Assembly: GCA_022709445.1 (NCBI GenBank)
Contig: JAKLIU010000003.1
Coordinates: 1-23,406, forward strand
Direction of reading: 5' to 3'
Length of the DNA stretch: 23,406 nucleotides
Source of the DNA: Spirochaetota bacterium
GTDB taxonomy: Bacteria; Spirochaetota; Spirochaetia; Treponematales; UBA12059
The notes beneath the pieces are model-generated. The model was not told the DNA's origin. It made no database searches and saw nothing but the letters and a program-made list of their open reading frames with translations. The stretch's first letter is position 1. Each line of letters opens with the position of its first letter. This document shows, in pieces, positions 1 through 7,583 of the stretch. Position numbers and translations under genes: made by a program.

Positions 1-298
1 CCGCGAGATCGGCGAACTGATCGTCACGCAATCGCACTACGCCGCCCGGCGGCTGGCGGAGATTCCGGGGGTGAAGATTCCCCGCACGGGCGGCTTCTTC
101 AAGGAATTCGTCGTGAAGACGCCGGTTCCGGCCAAGGAGATAGTGGACAAGCTGGAACGCCGCGGCGTCGTACCCGGGCTCGAGCTGTCGCGCTACTACC
201 CGAAGCGCACCCACGAGCTGCTCGTCTGCGTAACCGAGATGAACACCAAGGCCCAGATCGACGCGCTCGCGGCCATGCTCGCGGAGGTGACCAAGTGA
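1..298 (+). CDS. gcvPA: Glycine dehydrogenase (decarboxylating) subunit 1, C-terminal part
   Basis: This is the 3' end of a gene that begins before the window; the frame is open from base 2 to the TGA at 296-298. The visible 98 or so residues contain the segment GGFFKEFVVKTP followed by a helix-rich end (VTEMNTKAQIDALAAML), as expected for the C-terminus of the alpha half of the split glycine cleavage P-protein. With subunit 2 it decarboxylates glycine using PLP and passes the aminomethyl group to lipoylated GcvH. Its stop overlaps the GTG start of the next gene (GTGA, 295-298), so the two subunits are translationally coupled. The identity rests largely on the neighbouring gcvPB, because only the tail is visible. 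gcvT and gcvH are presumably upstream. Confidence 0.88.
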   Translation, partial: REIGELIVTQSHYAARRLAEIPGVKIPRTGGFFKEFVVKTPVPAKEIVDKLERRGVVPGLELSRYYPKRTHELLVCVTEMNTKAQIDALAAMLAEVTK

Positions 299-1728
299 AC
301 CTGAAACCGGAACCCCTGGCCTTCGAGCTGTCCAGCCCCGGCCGCGTGGGCGTGGCCCTGCCCGCATGCGACGTGCCCGCGACCCCGCTCCCCAAGGCCA
401 TGCTGCGAGCGGAGCTCAAGCTCCCCGAACTGGACGAGCTGACCGTGGTGCGCCACTTCACGCTCCTGTCGCAGAAGAACTTCAGCATCGACTCGCAGTA
501 CTATCCGCTGGGCTCCTGCACCATGAAGTACAATCCCAAGGTGAACGAGCAGGCCGCGGCCCAGCCGGGCTGGCGCGGCACCCACCCCCTGGTGGGCGAC
601 GCCTACAGCCAGGGCGCCATCGAGCTGATGTACCGCCTGCAGCGCAGCCTGGAGAAGATCGGCGGCTTCGTCGCCTCCAGCCTCCAGCCCGCCGCCGGCG
701 CCCACGGCGAGCTGGCCGGCGTGTTCATGATCCGCGCCTACCACGTGTCCCGCGGCGACCTCAAGCGCACCACCATGCTCATCCCCGACTCGGCCCACGG
801 CACCAACCCCGCCACCTGCACCATGGCCGGCATGAACGTGGTGACCATCCCCAGCAACGCCGAGGGCGGCGTCGACCTGGACCAGCTCAAGGCGCACTGT
901 AACGACACGGTCGCGGGCATCATGATCACCAACCCCAGCACCCTGGGCCTCTTCGAGCGCAACATGGAGAAGATCGCCGGGATCGTGCACGACTGCGGGG
1001 GCCTGGTGTACGGCGACGGCGCAAACATGAACGCCATCGCCGGCATCGTGCGGCCCGCGGACCTGGGCGTCGACGTGATGCACTACAACCTGCACAAGAC
1101 CTTCTCCACGCCCCACGGCGGCGGCGGCCCGGGCGTCGGCTTCGTCGGCGCGGCCCCCATCCTGGCTCCCTTCCTCCCCGGCCCGGTTGCGGTGGAGAAG
1201 GGCGGCTCGTACGCCATGGCCATGCCGGAGAAGAGCATAGGCAGGCTCAAGAGCTTCTACGGCAACTTCGGCGTCCTGGTGCGCGCGTACACCTACGTGC
1301 TCATGCTGGGCGAGGAAGGCATGCGCCGCATGTCCGAGAGCGCCGTGCTCAACGCCAACTACCTCAAGGTCCTGGTGGAGAAGCACTACAAGGTCAAGTT
1401 CCCCAGGCGCTGCATGCACGAGTTCGTGGCCATGGGCGACGTCGCCGAGGGCATCCACACCCTGGACATCGCCAAGCGACTCATCGACTACGGCTTCCAC
1501 CCGCCCACCATCTACTTCCCGCTCATCGTCCCCGAGGCCATCATGATCGAGCCGACGGAGACGGAGAGCAAGGAGACCCTGGACGCGTTCGCGGCCGTGA
1601 TGGCCAAGATCGCGGAAGAGGCGAAGACGCATCCGGAACTGCTGCATGACGCCCCTCACGACACGCCCGTCGGGCGCCTCGACGAGGTGGCCGCCGCGCG
1701 CTGTCCCGTGCTCTGCTACCGAGGCTGA
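295..1728 (+). CDS. gcvPB: Glycine dehydrogenase (decarboxylating) subunit 2
   Basis: A 477-residue protein, full length for the beta half of the two-piece P-protein. It carries the PLP-binding segment HYNLHKTFSTPHGGGGPG, with the Schiff-base lysine at residue 268, and other hallmark stretches such as FSIDSQYYPLGSCTMKYNPK (about 63-82) and DSAHGTNPA (165-173). It works with subunit 1 to decarboxylate glycine in the cytoplasmic glycine cleavage system. The GTG start at 295 is chosen because it overlaps the gcvPA stop by 4 bp; no separate ribosome site is needed. The gene ends shortly before a strong terminator, so it is the last gene of its operon. A split P-protein (rather than the single fused ~950-residue form) is usual in spirochaetes, Firmicutes, thermophiles and archaea. 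Confidence 0.97.
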   Translation: MNLKPEPLAFELSSPGRVGVALPACDVPATPLPKAMLRAELKLPELDELTVVRHFTLLSQKNFSIDSQYYPLGSCTMKYNPKVNEQAAAQPGWRGTHPLVGDAYSQGAIELMYRLQRSLEKIGGFVASSLQPAAGAHGELAGVFMIRAYHVSRGDLKRTTMLIPDSAHGTNPATCTMAGMNVVTIPSNAEGGVDLDQLKAHCNDTVAGIMITNPSTLGLFERNMEKIAGIVHDCGGLVYGDGANMNAIAGIVRPADLGVDVMHYNLHKTFSTPHGGGGPGVGFVGAAPILAPFLPGPVAVEKGGSYAMAMPEKSIGRLKSFYGNFGVLVRAYTYVLMLGEEGMRRMSESAVLNANYLKVLVEKHYKVKFPRRCMHEFVAMGDVAEGIHTLDIAKRLIDYGFHPPTIYFPLIVPEAIMIEPTETESKETLDAFAAVMAKIAEEAKTHPELLHDAPHDTPVGRLDEVAAARCPVLCYRG

Positions 1729-1752
1729 TCCGCCGGTATTCCCGTTCCGCTC

Positions 1753-1780
1753 AAGGCCGTCCCATCCGGGGCGGCCTTTT
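1753..1780 (+). terminator. Rho-independent terminator after gcvPB
   Basis: AAGGCCGTCCC and GGGGCGGCCTT form an 11-bp stem with one T-G wobble and an ATCC loop (1764-1767). The T run 1777-1780 follows directly. It lies 24 bases past the gcvPB stop and closes the glycine cleavage operon. Confidence 0.85.
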
Positions 1781-1797
1781 CCATTGGGACAGAATCA

Positions 1798-1982
1798 GAC
1801 CACAGAGTCACAGAGCCACAGAGAGGTCAGGAACACGAACCATAGCTACAGGGGCCACAGAGGGGATGGAGAAAGGTTTGGCAAGCATCCTGCCTCGTCC
1901 TTGCCACCGTTCTCCTCTGTGTCTCTGTGCCTCTGTGGTTCAATTATCTTTTCCCGTCCGTGCTCTCAGTGTCTCCGTGGTG
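1798..1982. repeat. Palindromic cluster of degenerate CACAGAG-type repeats
   Basis: This fills most of the 318-base gene-free gap between gcvPB and recQ. The left arm 1798-1826 is built of CACAGAG units (ACCACAGAGTCACAGAG and so on). The right arm 1914-1940 is its near-perfect reverse complement, about 26 positions with three mismatches. A second, more degenerate forward copy lies at about 1840-1865 (CTACAGGGGCCACAGAGG) and a second reverse copy at 1961-1982 (CTCAGTGTCTCCGTGGTG). The result is two forward and two inverted modules around a unique core. The base composition is lower in GC than the flanks. Repeats of this ACCACAGAG / CTCTGTGGT appearance occur dispersed in intergenic DNA of several environmental bacterial phyla, to my recollection; copy number in this genome cannot be seen. 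No coding frame here looks real. Confidence 0.75.
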
Positions 1983-2046
1983 GAATTCCTGTTTCCCGCG
2001 CGACCTTGCCCGAAACGCGCGCCCGTGCGACAATCGCCGCGTGAGC

Positions 2047-3987
2047 ATGACGCAGACCCCCGGCTCGGTACTCAAGTCGGTATTCGGCTACGACTCCTTC
2101 AGGCCCTTCCAGCGGGAGATCATCGACACCCTGCTCTCCGGACGGGACTGCCTGGCGGTCCTGCCCACCGGCGGCGGCAAGTCGCTGTGCTACCAGGTGC
2201 CGGCGCTCCTCTTGCCGGGACCGACGCTCGTCGTGTCGCCGCTCATAGCCCTCATGCGCGACCAGGTCTCCGCGCTGGTCTCCGCCGGCGTCGAGGCTTC
2301 CTTCATCAACAGCAGCCTGGGCGCGGAGGAACGCCGCGAGATCGAGCTGCGCGTCAGGCAGGGCAGGGTGCGCCTCATCTACGCGGCGCCGGAGTCGCTG
2401 TCCGGCGAGCGGGTCCTGTCCCTGTTCGACGCGGTGCGGCCGTCGCTGGTGGTCGTCGACGAGGCCCACTGCGTGTCCGAGTGGGGGCACGATTTCCGGC
2501 CGGAATACCGCGGGCTGTCGGCGCTGCGCGGACGCTTCCCGGGGGCGGTGTGGCTCGCGGCCACCGCGACGGCGACCGCCCGCGTCCGAGAGGACATCAT
2601 CGGCTCGCTGGGCCTGCGCGAACCCGAGGTGTTCCTGGGCGGCTTCGAGCGGCCCAACCTGCGCATTTCCGTGGAGCCCAAGGCGGAGGCCAGGCGGCGC
2701 GTGGTCCAGTTCGCGCGCGCCAGGCCCGGCGAGTCGGGCATCGTGTACTGCGGATCGCGCAAGCGGGCGGAGGACTTCGCGACGGCACTCGTCGCGGCGG
2801 GCGTCAAGGCCGCCGCCTACCACGCCGGCATGCCCGCGGAGGAACGCTCCCGCAACCAGGAAGCCTTCGTGCGCGACGACGTCCTGGTCATGTGCGCCAC
2901 GGTGGCCTTCGGCATGGGCATCGACAAGCCCGACGTGCGCTTCGTCATCCACGTGGACCTGCCCAAGAGCGTGGAGAACTACTACCAGGAGATAGGCCGC
3001 GCCGGCCGCGACGGGCTGCCCTCCGACTGCGTACTCCTCTACGGTCCGGGGGATTTCGTGGCGGCCTCGCGCCTCTTCGACGCGCTGGAGGAAGACCAGA
3101 AGCGCATGGCCCTGGCCAGGCTGGACTCCATGCGGGGCTACGCCGAGAGCGATCTCTGCAGGCGCGGCCTGATCCTCTCCCACTTCGGCGAGCCTCTGCG
3201 GGACGAGCCCTGCGGCAGCTGCGACAACTGCATGCGCGGGCCCGTGGAGACGGTCGACGCAACCGTCGCCGCCCAGAAGTTCCTGTCCTGCGTCAAGCGC
3301 ACCGGCGAGCGCTTCGGGGCGGCCCACGTGATCGACGTGCTGCTCGGCGAACGGACCGAGAAGGTCGAGCGCTTCGGGCACGCTGCCCTGTCCACCTTCG
3401 GCATAGGCGGGGAGCTGGACCGGGCGGCCTGGACGGCCCTCGCCCGCAGGCTGGTCTCGACCGGGCACGCCCTGAGGGATCCGGAACGATCGACCCTGTC
3501 GCTCGGCGCACCGGCTTTCGCCCTCTTCAAGGGCGAGTCCGCGTACCCGGTGCCCGCTTCCCTCCTGTCGGCCTCCACGGGCCCGGAAGCGGACGACCCG
3601 GTCGGCCATGCGCTCAGGGGCAAGCGCGGGACCGCCGCCAGGCGAGGCAGTCGGCCGGCCGGCGACGAAGCCTTGGCCGCCCGGTTCCAGGCGGCCTCAG
3701 ACGACGATCCGGACGCCGCGGCCCTCTTCCTGCGGCTGAAAGCCCTCCGCAAGAGCCTGGCTGACGGACTGGGCCTCCCGCCCTACGTGGTTTTCCCCGA
3801 CCGGACACTCAGGGAGATGGCTGTCGCGCGGCCGCGGAGCGAAGCCGCCCTGGCGGGCCTCCATGGCGTGGGCCGGGCCAAGCTGGCCAAGTACGGAGAG
3901 GCCTTCCTGTCGGCGATACGCGGCGGCGCAGACTCCGGCGGCGGGTCGGGAAGCAGCTCCGAAGGCGACGCTGAAGACGGGTCCTGA
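2047..3987 (+). CDS. recQ: ATP-dependent DNA helicase RecQ
   Basis: A 646-residue superfamily 2 helicase of normal RecQ length, unwinding DNA 3' to 5' in recombination and fork repair. Walker A PTGGGKS lies at 40-46, the DEAH box at 138-141 inside VVVDEAHCVSEWGHDFRP, and motif VI QEIGRAGRDG at 314-323. The RecQ zinc site has Cys371, Cys389, Cys392 and Cys395 (CGSCDNC). A winged-helix region follows, and a C-terminal HRDC domain fills roughly 560-640 (ending near LHGVGRAKLAKYGEAFLSAI). ATG 2047 is chosen because homology begins right after it; GTG 2041 in the same frame is an alternative. Neither has a good ribosome site, and upstream in-frame codons run through the repeat cluster, so they are unlikely to be translated. 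The C-terminal tail is Gly/Ser-rich (about 626-646). Confidence 0.95.
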   Translation: MTQTPGSVLKSVFGYDSFRPFQREIIDTLLSGRDCLAVLPTGGGKSLCYQVPALLLPGPTLVVSPLIALMRDQVSALVSAGVEASFINSSLGAEERREIELRVRQGRVRLIYAAPESLSGERVLSLFDAVRPSLVVVDEAHCVSEWGHDFRPEYRGLSALRGRFPGAVWLAATATATARVREDIIGSLGLREPEVFLGGFERPNLRISVEPKAEARRRVVQFARARPGESGIVYCGSRKRAEDFATALVAAGVKAAAYHAGMPAEERSRNQEAFVRDDVLVMCATVAFGMGIDKPDVRFVIHVDLPKSVENYYQEIGRAGRDGLPSDCVLLYGPGDFVAASRLFDALEEDQKRMALARLDSMRGYAESDLCRRGLILSHFGEPLRDEPCGSCDNCMRGPVETVDATVAAQKFLSCVKRTGERFGAAHVIDVLLGERTEKVERFGHAALSTFGIGGELDRAAWTALARRLVSTGHALRDPERSTLSLGAPAFALFKGESAYPVPASLLSASTGPEADDPVGHALRGKRGTAARRGSRPAGDEALAARFQAASDDDPDAAALFLRLKALRKSLADGLGLPPYVVFPDRTLREMAVARPRSEAALAGLHGVGRAKLAKYGEAFLSAIRGGADSGGGSGSSSEGDAEDGS

Positions 3988-4083
3988 ACGTCCTGGCGTC
4001 GGATCGGCCCGAATTGCTCCTCCGGACCGGCCGTCCCCGCCCGGGGAACGATCCCGGAACGTTATAAAAACAGTATTTTGGCT

Positions 4084-4111
4084 GGAATAGCGCGGACTCT
4101 GCGCGTATTCC
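4084..4111. promoter_or_regulatory. Imperfect dyad just upstream of the malE promoter
   Basis: GGAATA (4084-4089) and TATTCC (4106-4111) are perfect arms. CGCG/GCGC can extend the stem inward if one G is bulged, and the centre is GACTCT. The dyad ends two bases before the -35 box of the sugar operon. That position suits an activator or an extra repressor site. There is no T run, so a recQ terminator is less likely. Confidence 0.4.
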
Positions 4112-4113
4112 GC

Positions 4114-4141
4114 TTGACAGGAACGCATTGTGCATTAAAAT
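4114..4141 (+). promoter_or_regulatory. Sigma-70 promoter of the malEFG-like operon
   Basis: A perfect -35 TTGACA (4114-4119), a 16-base spacer and TAAAAT (4136-4141) as -10. The local DNA is AT-rich against a GC-rich background. Expected transcription start is about 4148, leaving a leader of about 55 bases before malE. Confidence 0.78.
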
Positions 4142-4146
4142 AGTGC

Positions 4147-4171
4147 TAAACCGGTTAACTAAAGCGGTTTA
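4147..4171. promoter_or_regulatory. Two tandem LacI-family-type operators over the start site
   Basis: TAAACCGGTTAA (4147-4158, core AACCGGTT perfectly palindromic) and TAAAGCGGTTTA (4160-4171, perfect TAAA/TTTA arms) lie side by side with centres 13 bases apart. Both resemble the A/T-rich dyads centred on CG that LacI/GalR-family sugar regulators bind. They cover about +1 to +24 of the predicted transcript, the classical place for repression. The regulator gene is not in this window. Confidence 0.65.
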
Positions 4172-4201
4172 TCGACTGTTCATGTTCTGCAAGGAGGAAC
4201 C

Positions 4202-5422
4202 ATGAAACGGCTTATTGCGATGTTTATCGTCGTCCTGTTGGCGTTCGCGCTCGTCGCCGGTTGCGCCAAGAAGGTCGCGCCGCCCGAGGATGTGGTCATC
4301 GAGATGTGGACCCAGGAGAACGAGAAGGAAGCCCTTCCGTACCTGCAGGCCCTCGCCGCCGCGTACACCGCCGCGCACCCGAACGTGACCTTCGAGATCG
4401 TCTCCAAGGAGACCGAAGTGCTCCGCGAGGACTTCCAGACCTCGTCCCTGGCCGGCAACGCCCCCGACCTGCTGTGGACCGTGTCCGACCATGCCGGCCC
4501 CTTCGTGGTGGCCCAGCTGATCCAGCCGGTCGACTCCCTCATCAACATGAACGACTACGTCGAGTCCGTGGTCATGGACAACAAGACCTGGGCGGTCCCC
4601 ATCGCCGCGGGCAACCACCTGACCTTCCTGTACAACAAGAAGTTCGTCGCCGAGGCCCCGGCCGACAGCGATGCCATGATCGCCCTGGCCAAGCAGCTCC
4701 AGGCCGACAAGAAGGTCACCTACGGCCTCGTGTTCAACCAGCTCGAGCCCTTCTGGCTGGTCCCCTTCCTCGGCGGGTTCAACGGCAAGGTCTTCGCCGC
4801 CGACGGCGTCACCCCGACCCTCAACACCCCCGAGATGATCGCGGCCCTCCAGTTCTTCTATGACCTGAAGTTCACCCACAAGATCGTCCCCGTGGAAGCC
4901 GACTACAGCGCCGCCGACACCCTCTTCAAGGAAGGCAAGGCCGCCATGCTCATCAACGGCGACTGGTCCTTCTCCGACTACGCCACCGTCCTGGGCGCCG
5001 ACCTCGGCATCGCCCGCATCCCCATGATCAAGTCCACCGGCAAGTACCCCGCACCGTACACCGCCGGCAAGTACTACATGATCGCGGCCGACGTCACCGG
5101 CGCCAAGCTCGAGGCCTGCGCCGACTTCATCAAGTTCGCCACCAACTACGAGAACCAGATCCAGCTGGTCACCCAGTACAAGCGCCTCCCCGGCCTCAAG
5201 GCCGCGCTGGCCGACCCGGTGATCGCCAACGACCCGATCCTCAAGGGCTCCGCCGAGCAGATGTCCGTGGGCACCCCCCAGCCGAACGTGCTGGAGATGC
5301 GCGCCGTCTGGGACGCCATGAAGCCCGAGATGAACAAGGTCTGGGGCGGCAAGATGAAGCCCGCCGACGCGGCCGTCGCCATGCAGGCCGCCGCGGAAGC
5401 CGGCATCGCCGCGCAGAAGTAA
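4202..5422 (+). CDS. malE: Sugar ABC transporter substrate-binding lipoprotein (MalE-like)
   Basis: A 406-residue family 1 solute-binding protein. A short signal peptide ends in the lipobox LVAGC (Cys21), so the protein is anchored by lipid outside the cytoplasmic membrane. The mature part begins VVIEMWTQENEKEALPYLQA, typical of maltose/oligosaccharide binders, and the body has the usual landmarks (NAPDLLW, FLYNKKF, AAMLINGDWSF). It captures a sugar and delivers it to the MalF/MalG-like permeases just downstream. The ATG at 4202 is preceded by a strong AAGGAGG at 4191-4197. Transcription should start at the TTGACA promoter above and be blocked by the paired operators. The substrate is not certain: maltose or maltodextrin is the best guess from the permease type, but other oligosaccharides are possible. 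Confidence 0.88.
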   Translation: MKRLIAMFIVVLLAFALVAGCAKKVAPPEDVVIEMWTQENEKEALPYLQALAAAYTAAHPNVTFEIVSKETEVLREDFQTSSLAGNAPDLLWTVSDHAGPFVVAQLIQPVDSLINMNDYVESVVMDNKTWAVPIAAGNHLTFLYNKKFVAEAPADSDAMIALAKQLQADKKVTYGLVFNQLEPFWLVPFLGGFNGKVFAADGVTPTLNTPEMIAALQFFYDLKFTHKIVPVEADYSAADTLFKEGKAAMLINGDWSFSDYATVLGADLGIARIPMIKSTGKYPAPYTAGKYYMIAADVTGAKLEACADFIKFATNYENQIQLVTQYKRLPGLKAALADPVIANDPILKGSAEQMSVGTPQPNVLEMRAVWDAMKPEMNKVWGGKMKPADAAVAMQAAAEAGIAAQK

Positions 5423-5448
5423 TCGCCGGACTGACAGCGTAATCCTTC

Positions 5449-5474
5449 GCGGGAGGCCTTCACCGGCCTCCCGC
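5449..5474 (+). terminator. Intercistronic hairpin between malE and malF
   Basis: GCGGGAGGCC (5449-5458), a TTCACC loop and GGCCTCCCGC (5465-5474) make a perfect 10-bp stem. No real T run follows (ATCATTG). It sits 27 bases after the malE stop and 58 bases before malF. Such hairpins commonly protect or partly end the binding-protein message, so that more MalE than permease is made. Confidence 0.72.
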
Positions 5475-5532
5475 ATCATTGACGGGCCGCGGCGGGGAAG
5501 CGCCCCCGGGCGAGCCCCACCAGGAGGACCGG

Positions 5533-6582
5533 ATGAAGAACCTGACGGGCGCCGTCATCGGCAAGAGCCTCGGAGAGGTCGGGCTGACGGTACTGACCAT
5601 CATCGTGGCCGTGGCGGTCCTCGAGCTGATCCTCTATTTCATCCTGCACAAGCTGCTCAAGCACCGGCTGGCCACGCCCATCATGCTCATCGCGCCGGCC
5701 GCCATCGGGATGGCCATGCTGATCGTGTACCCGCTCCTGTACGAGCTGCGCCTGGCCTTCTCCAACATGAACCTGTACCATTTCAAGAATCCCGAGTTCA
5801 GCCTGGCCCAGGGCCTGGCCAACTTCAAGCGCATCTTCACGGAGCCGGTCCTCAAGCAGGTGACCATCCTCCCGCTCCTGGTGCGCACCTTCATCTGGAC
5901 CTTCATCCAGATCACCTTCCACGTGGCCGGCGGCCTGACGCTGGCCCTGCTCCTGAACCGGAAGATCAAGTTCAAGGGCATCTACCGCGCCTTCCTGGTC
6001 TTCCCCTGGGCCATCCCGCAGATCATCGCGGTCCTGGCCTGGCGCGGCGAGTTCCACTACGAATACGGCTACTTCAACATCATGCTGCAGAACCTGGGCC
6101 TGGCCGCCATCAACTGGAAGCAGGACCCGTTCTGGAATTTCGTGGCCATCAACATGGTGAACATCTGGCTGGGCGTGCCGTTCATGATGATAACCCTGCT
6201 CGGCGGGTTGCAGAGCATCGACTCAACCTACTACGAGGCGGCCGAGATCGACGGGGCGGGCGGCTTCACCAAGTTCCGCACCATCACGCTGCCGCTGCTC
6301 AAGCCCATCCTGACGCCGTCCGTGGTGTACGGCATCATATGGACCTTCAACAACTTCAACGTGCCGTACTTCATCAACGAGCAGGAGCTGGAGAGTTCCG
6401 ACATCCTGGTGACCGCGCTCTTCCGCGCCGCCTTCGAGTACAACCAGTACGGCTTCTCCGCGGCCTTCGCCCTCGTCATCTTCCTCATCCTGCTCGGGCT
6501 CACGGTCCTGTACATGAGGATATCCAACTTCAAGCCGGCGCTGCGGCGGGCCAGGGCCATGGTCGCCGAGACCTCGGAATAA
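5533..6582 (+). CDS. malF: Sugar ABC transporter permease, MalF-like
   Basis: A 349-residue integral membrane protein of the binding-protein-dependent permease family. It has an extra N-terminal membrane helix (about 15-37), a second at about 46-70, and then the usual permease core. The cytoplasmic EAA loop, which docks to the ATPase, is at about 235-258 (EAAEIDGAGGFTKFRTITLP). E. coli MalF is about 514 residues; the large periplasmic P2 loop is missing here, as in many Gram-positive and spirochaetal homologues. ATG 5533 is chosen because AGGAGG (5522-5527) precedes it by 5 bases; an upstream in-frame ATG at 5479 would add 18 unlikely residues. It should form a heterodimer with the next gene product. 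Confidence 0.9.
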   Translation: MKNLTGAVIGKSLGEVGLTVLTIIVAVAVLELILYFILHKLLKHRLATPIMLIAPAAIGMAMLIVYPLLYELRLAFSNMNLYHFKNPEFSLAQGLANFKRIFTEPVLKQVTILPLLVRTFIWTFIQITFHVAGGLTLALLLNRKIKFKGIYRAFLVFPWAIPQIIAVLAWRGEFHYEYGYFNIMLQNLGLAAINWKQDPFWNFVAINMVNIWLGVPFMMITLLGGLQSIDSTYYEAAEIDGAGGFTKFRTITLPLLKPILTPSVVYGIIWTFNNFNVPYFINEQELESSDILVTALFRAAFEYNQYGFSAAFALVIFLILLGLTVLYMRISNFKPALRRARAMVAETSE

Positions 6583-6591
6583 GGGGAAGCC

Positions 6592-7464
6592 ATGAACGCC
6601 AAACACGGAGCCGGATACTGGCTCTTCCACCGGGGCAAGGACGGGTCCCGCGCCGGCCGCCTGCTCACCCACCTGTTCCTGATCCTCGCCTGCATCGTGG
6701 CGATCTACCCCATACTGCGCGTCATGTCCGTGTCGCTCAGGCCCGGAGACCGCCTCCTGTCCACCTCGCTGGCGATCATTCCCGCCGACGCCACCATGGG
6801 CAACTACAAGGAAGCCTTCGACCGGGGCTTCCTCCTGTGGATATGGAACAGCCTGGTCATCACCCTGAGCACGGCCACCATCGGAGTGCTCCTGGCCAGC
6901 GCCTCCGCCTACGCCTTCGCGCGCTGGGAGTTCAAGGGGAAGAACGGCGGGCTGGTGTTCCTGTTCGCCACGCAGATGATCCCGGCGGCCATGCTCATGA
7001 TCCCGCTGTACATCATAGCCGTGCGGATGGGGCTCATCGGCACCTGGAAGGGCCTGGTGATCGCCTACTCGGTCAGCTCCATCCCGTTCTCCATCTGGAT
7101 GCTCAAGGGCTACTACGACACCATCCCCATCGAGCTGGAGGAGGCCGCGCTCATCGACGGGACCTCCCGCATCGGCGCCTTCTACCGCATCATCCTGCCC
7201 CTGTCCACGCCGTCCCTGGCCATCTGTTTCCTGTTCAACTTCATGACGGCCTGGAACGACTACCTCCTGGCGCGCATCATCCTGCAGAAGCCGGGCATGT
7301 GGACCTGGCCGCTGGGACTGCAGTCCTTCATCATGAACTTCCGCACCGAGTGGGGAGCGTACTCCGCCGGCGCCATCATGGTGTCCATACCGGTGATGAT
7401 CCTCTTCTTCATTTCGTCCAAGTGGCTCATCTCCGGCATGACCCTTGGTTCGGTCAAGGGTTGA
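6592..7464 (+). CDS. malG: Sugar ABC transporter permease, MalG-like
   Basis: A 290-residue permease with about six membrane helices. Its EAA loop begins at residue 184 (EAALIDGTSRIGAFYRIILP), the site that contacts the MalK-type ATPase. The segment FNFMTAWNDYLLARIILQKP near 217-236 is typical of MalG and related carbohydrate permeases. It starts 9 bases after malF behind AAGGGGAA, so it shares the same transcript. A clear terminator follows the stop. No ATP-binding subunit is encoded here; the transporter probably borrows a shared MsmX/UgpC-type ATPase from elsewhere in the genome, which is common for such operons. Confidence 0.92.
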   Translation: MNAKHGAGYWLFHRGKDGSRAGRLLTHLFLILACIVAIYPILRVMSVSLRPGDRLLSTSLAIIPADATMGNYKEAFDRGFLLWIWNSLVITLSTATIGVLLASASAYAFARWEFKGKNGGLVFLFATQMIPAAMLMIPLYIIAVRMGLIGTWKGLVIAYSVSSIPFSIWMLKGYYDTIPIELEEAALIDGTSRIGAFYRIILPLSTPSLAICFLFNFMTAWNDYLLARIILQKPGMWTWPLGLQSFIMNFRTEWGAYSAGAIMVSIPVMILFFISSKWLISGMTLGSVKG

Positions 7465-7486
7465 CCCGGCTCGGCCCATGACGATG

Positions 7487-7512
7487 AAGGCGGCCGCAGG
7501 GCCGCCTTTTTT
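7487..7512 (+). terminator. Rho-independent terminator of the malEFG-like operon
   Basis: AAGGCGGCC (7487-7495), a GCAG loop and GGCCGCCTT (7500-7508) form a 9-bp stem running into six T residues (7507-7512). Confidence 0.93.
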
Positions 7513-7539
7513 GCGCCCGTCGCCGACGCGTGCTATACT
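7511..7539 (+). promoter_or_regulatory. Extended -10 promoter for the cyclase gene
   Basis: TGCTATACTG holds an extended -10: TG at 7531-7532, then TATACT at 7534-7539. At 17 bases upstream the best -35 is only TTGCGC (7511-7516), which overlaps the T run of the preceding terminator. The extended TG motif can compensate for a weak -35. Predicted start is about 7546, with a leader of about 38 bases. Confidence 0.6.
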
Positions 7540-7583
7540 GCGGGCACATTCAGGGCGGCCGCCGGGCCCCAGCGGAGGAACGA

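Noticed and set aside
196..1659. Long open frame on the minus strand across gcvPB
   Set aside because: It is a His/Val/Gly/Ala-rich mirror of a strongly biased GC-rich gene on the other strand; no recognisable domain and no ribosome site.
1798..1982. CRISPR array or insertion sequence
   Set aside because: Copies are inverted, degenerate and unevenly spaced with no spacers, and there is no transposase or clear terminal repeat with target duplication.
1866..3764. Long alternative plus-strand frame through recQ
   Set aside because: Arg/Gly/Pro-rich out-of-frame translation; the helicase motifs are all in the other frame.
3988..4083. Terminator for recQ
   Set aside because: CCCCG/CGGGG near 4035-4046 can pair only weakly with almost no loop and is not followed by a T run; I could not support a terminator.
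4169..5479. Long minus-strand frame opposite malE
   Set aside because: Low-complexity Gly/Val/His composition, overlaps the operators and the lipoprotein gene; a shadow of biased codon use.
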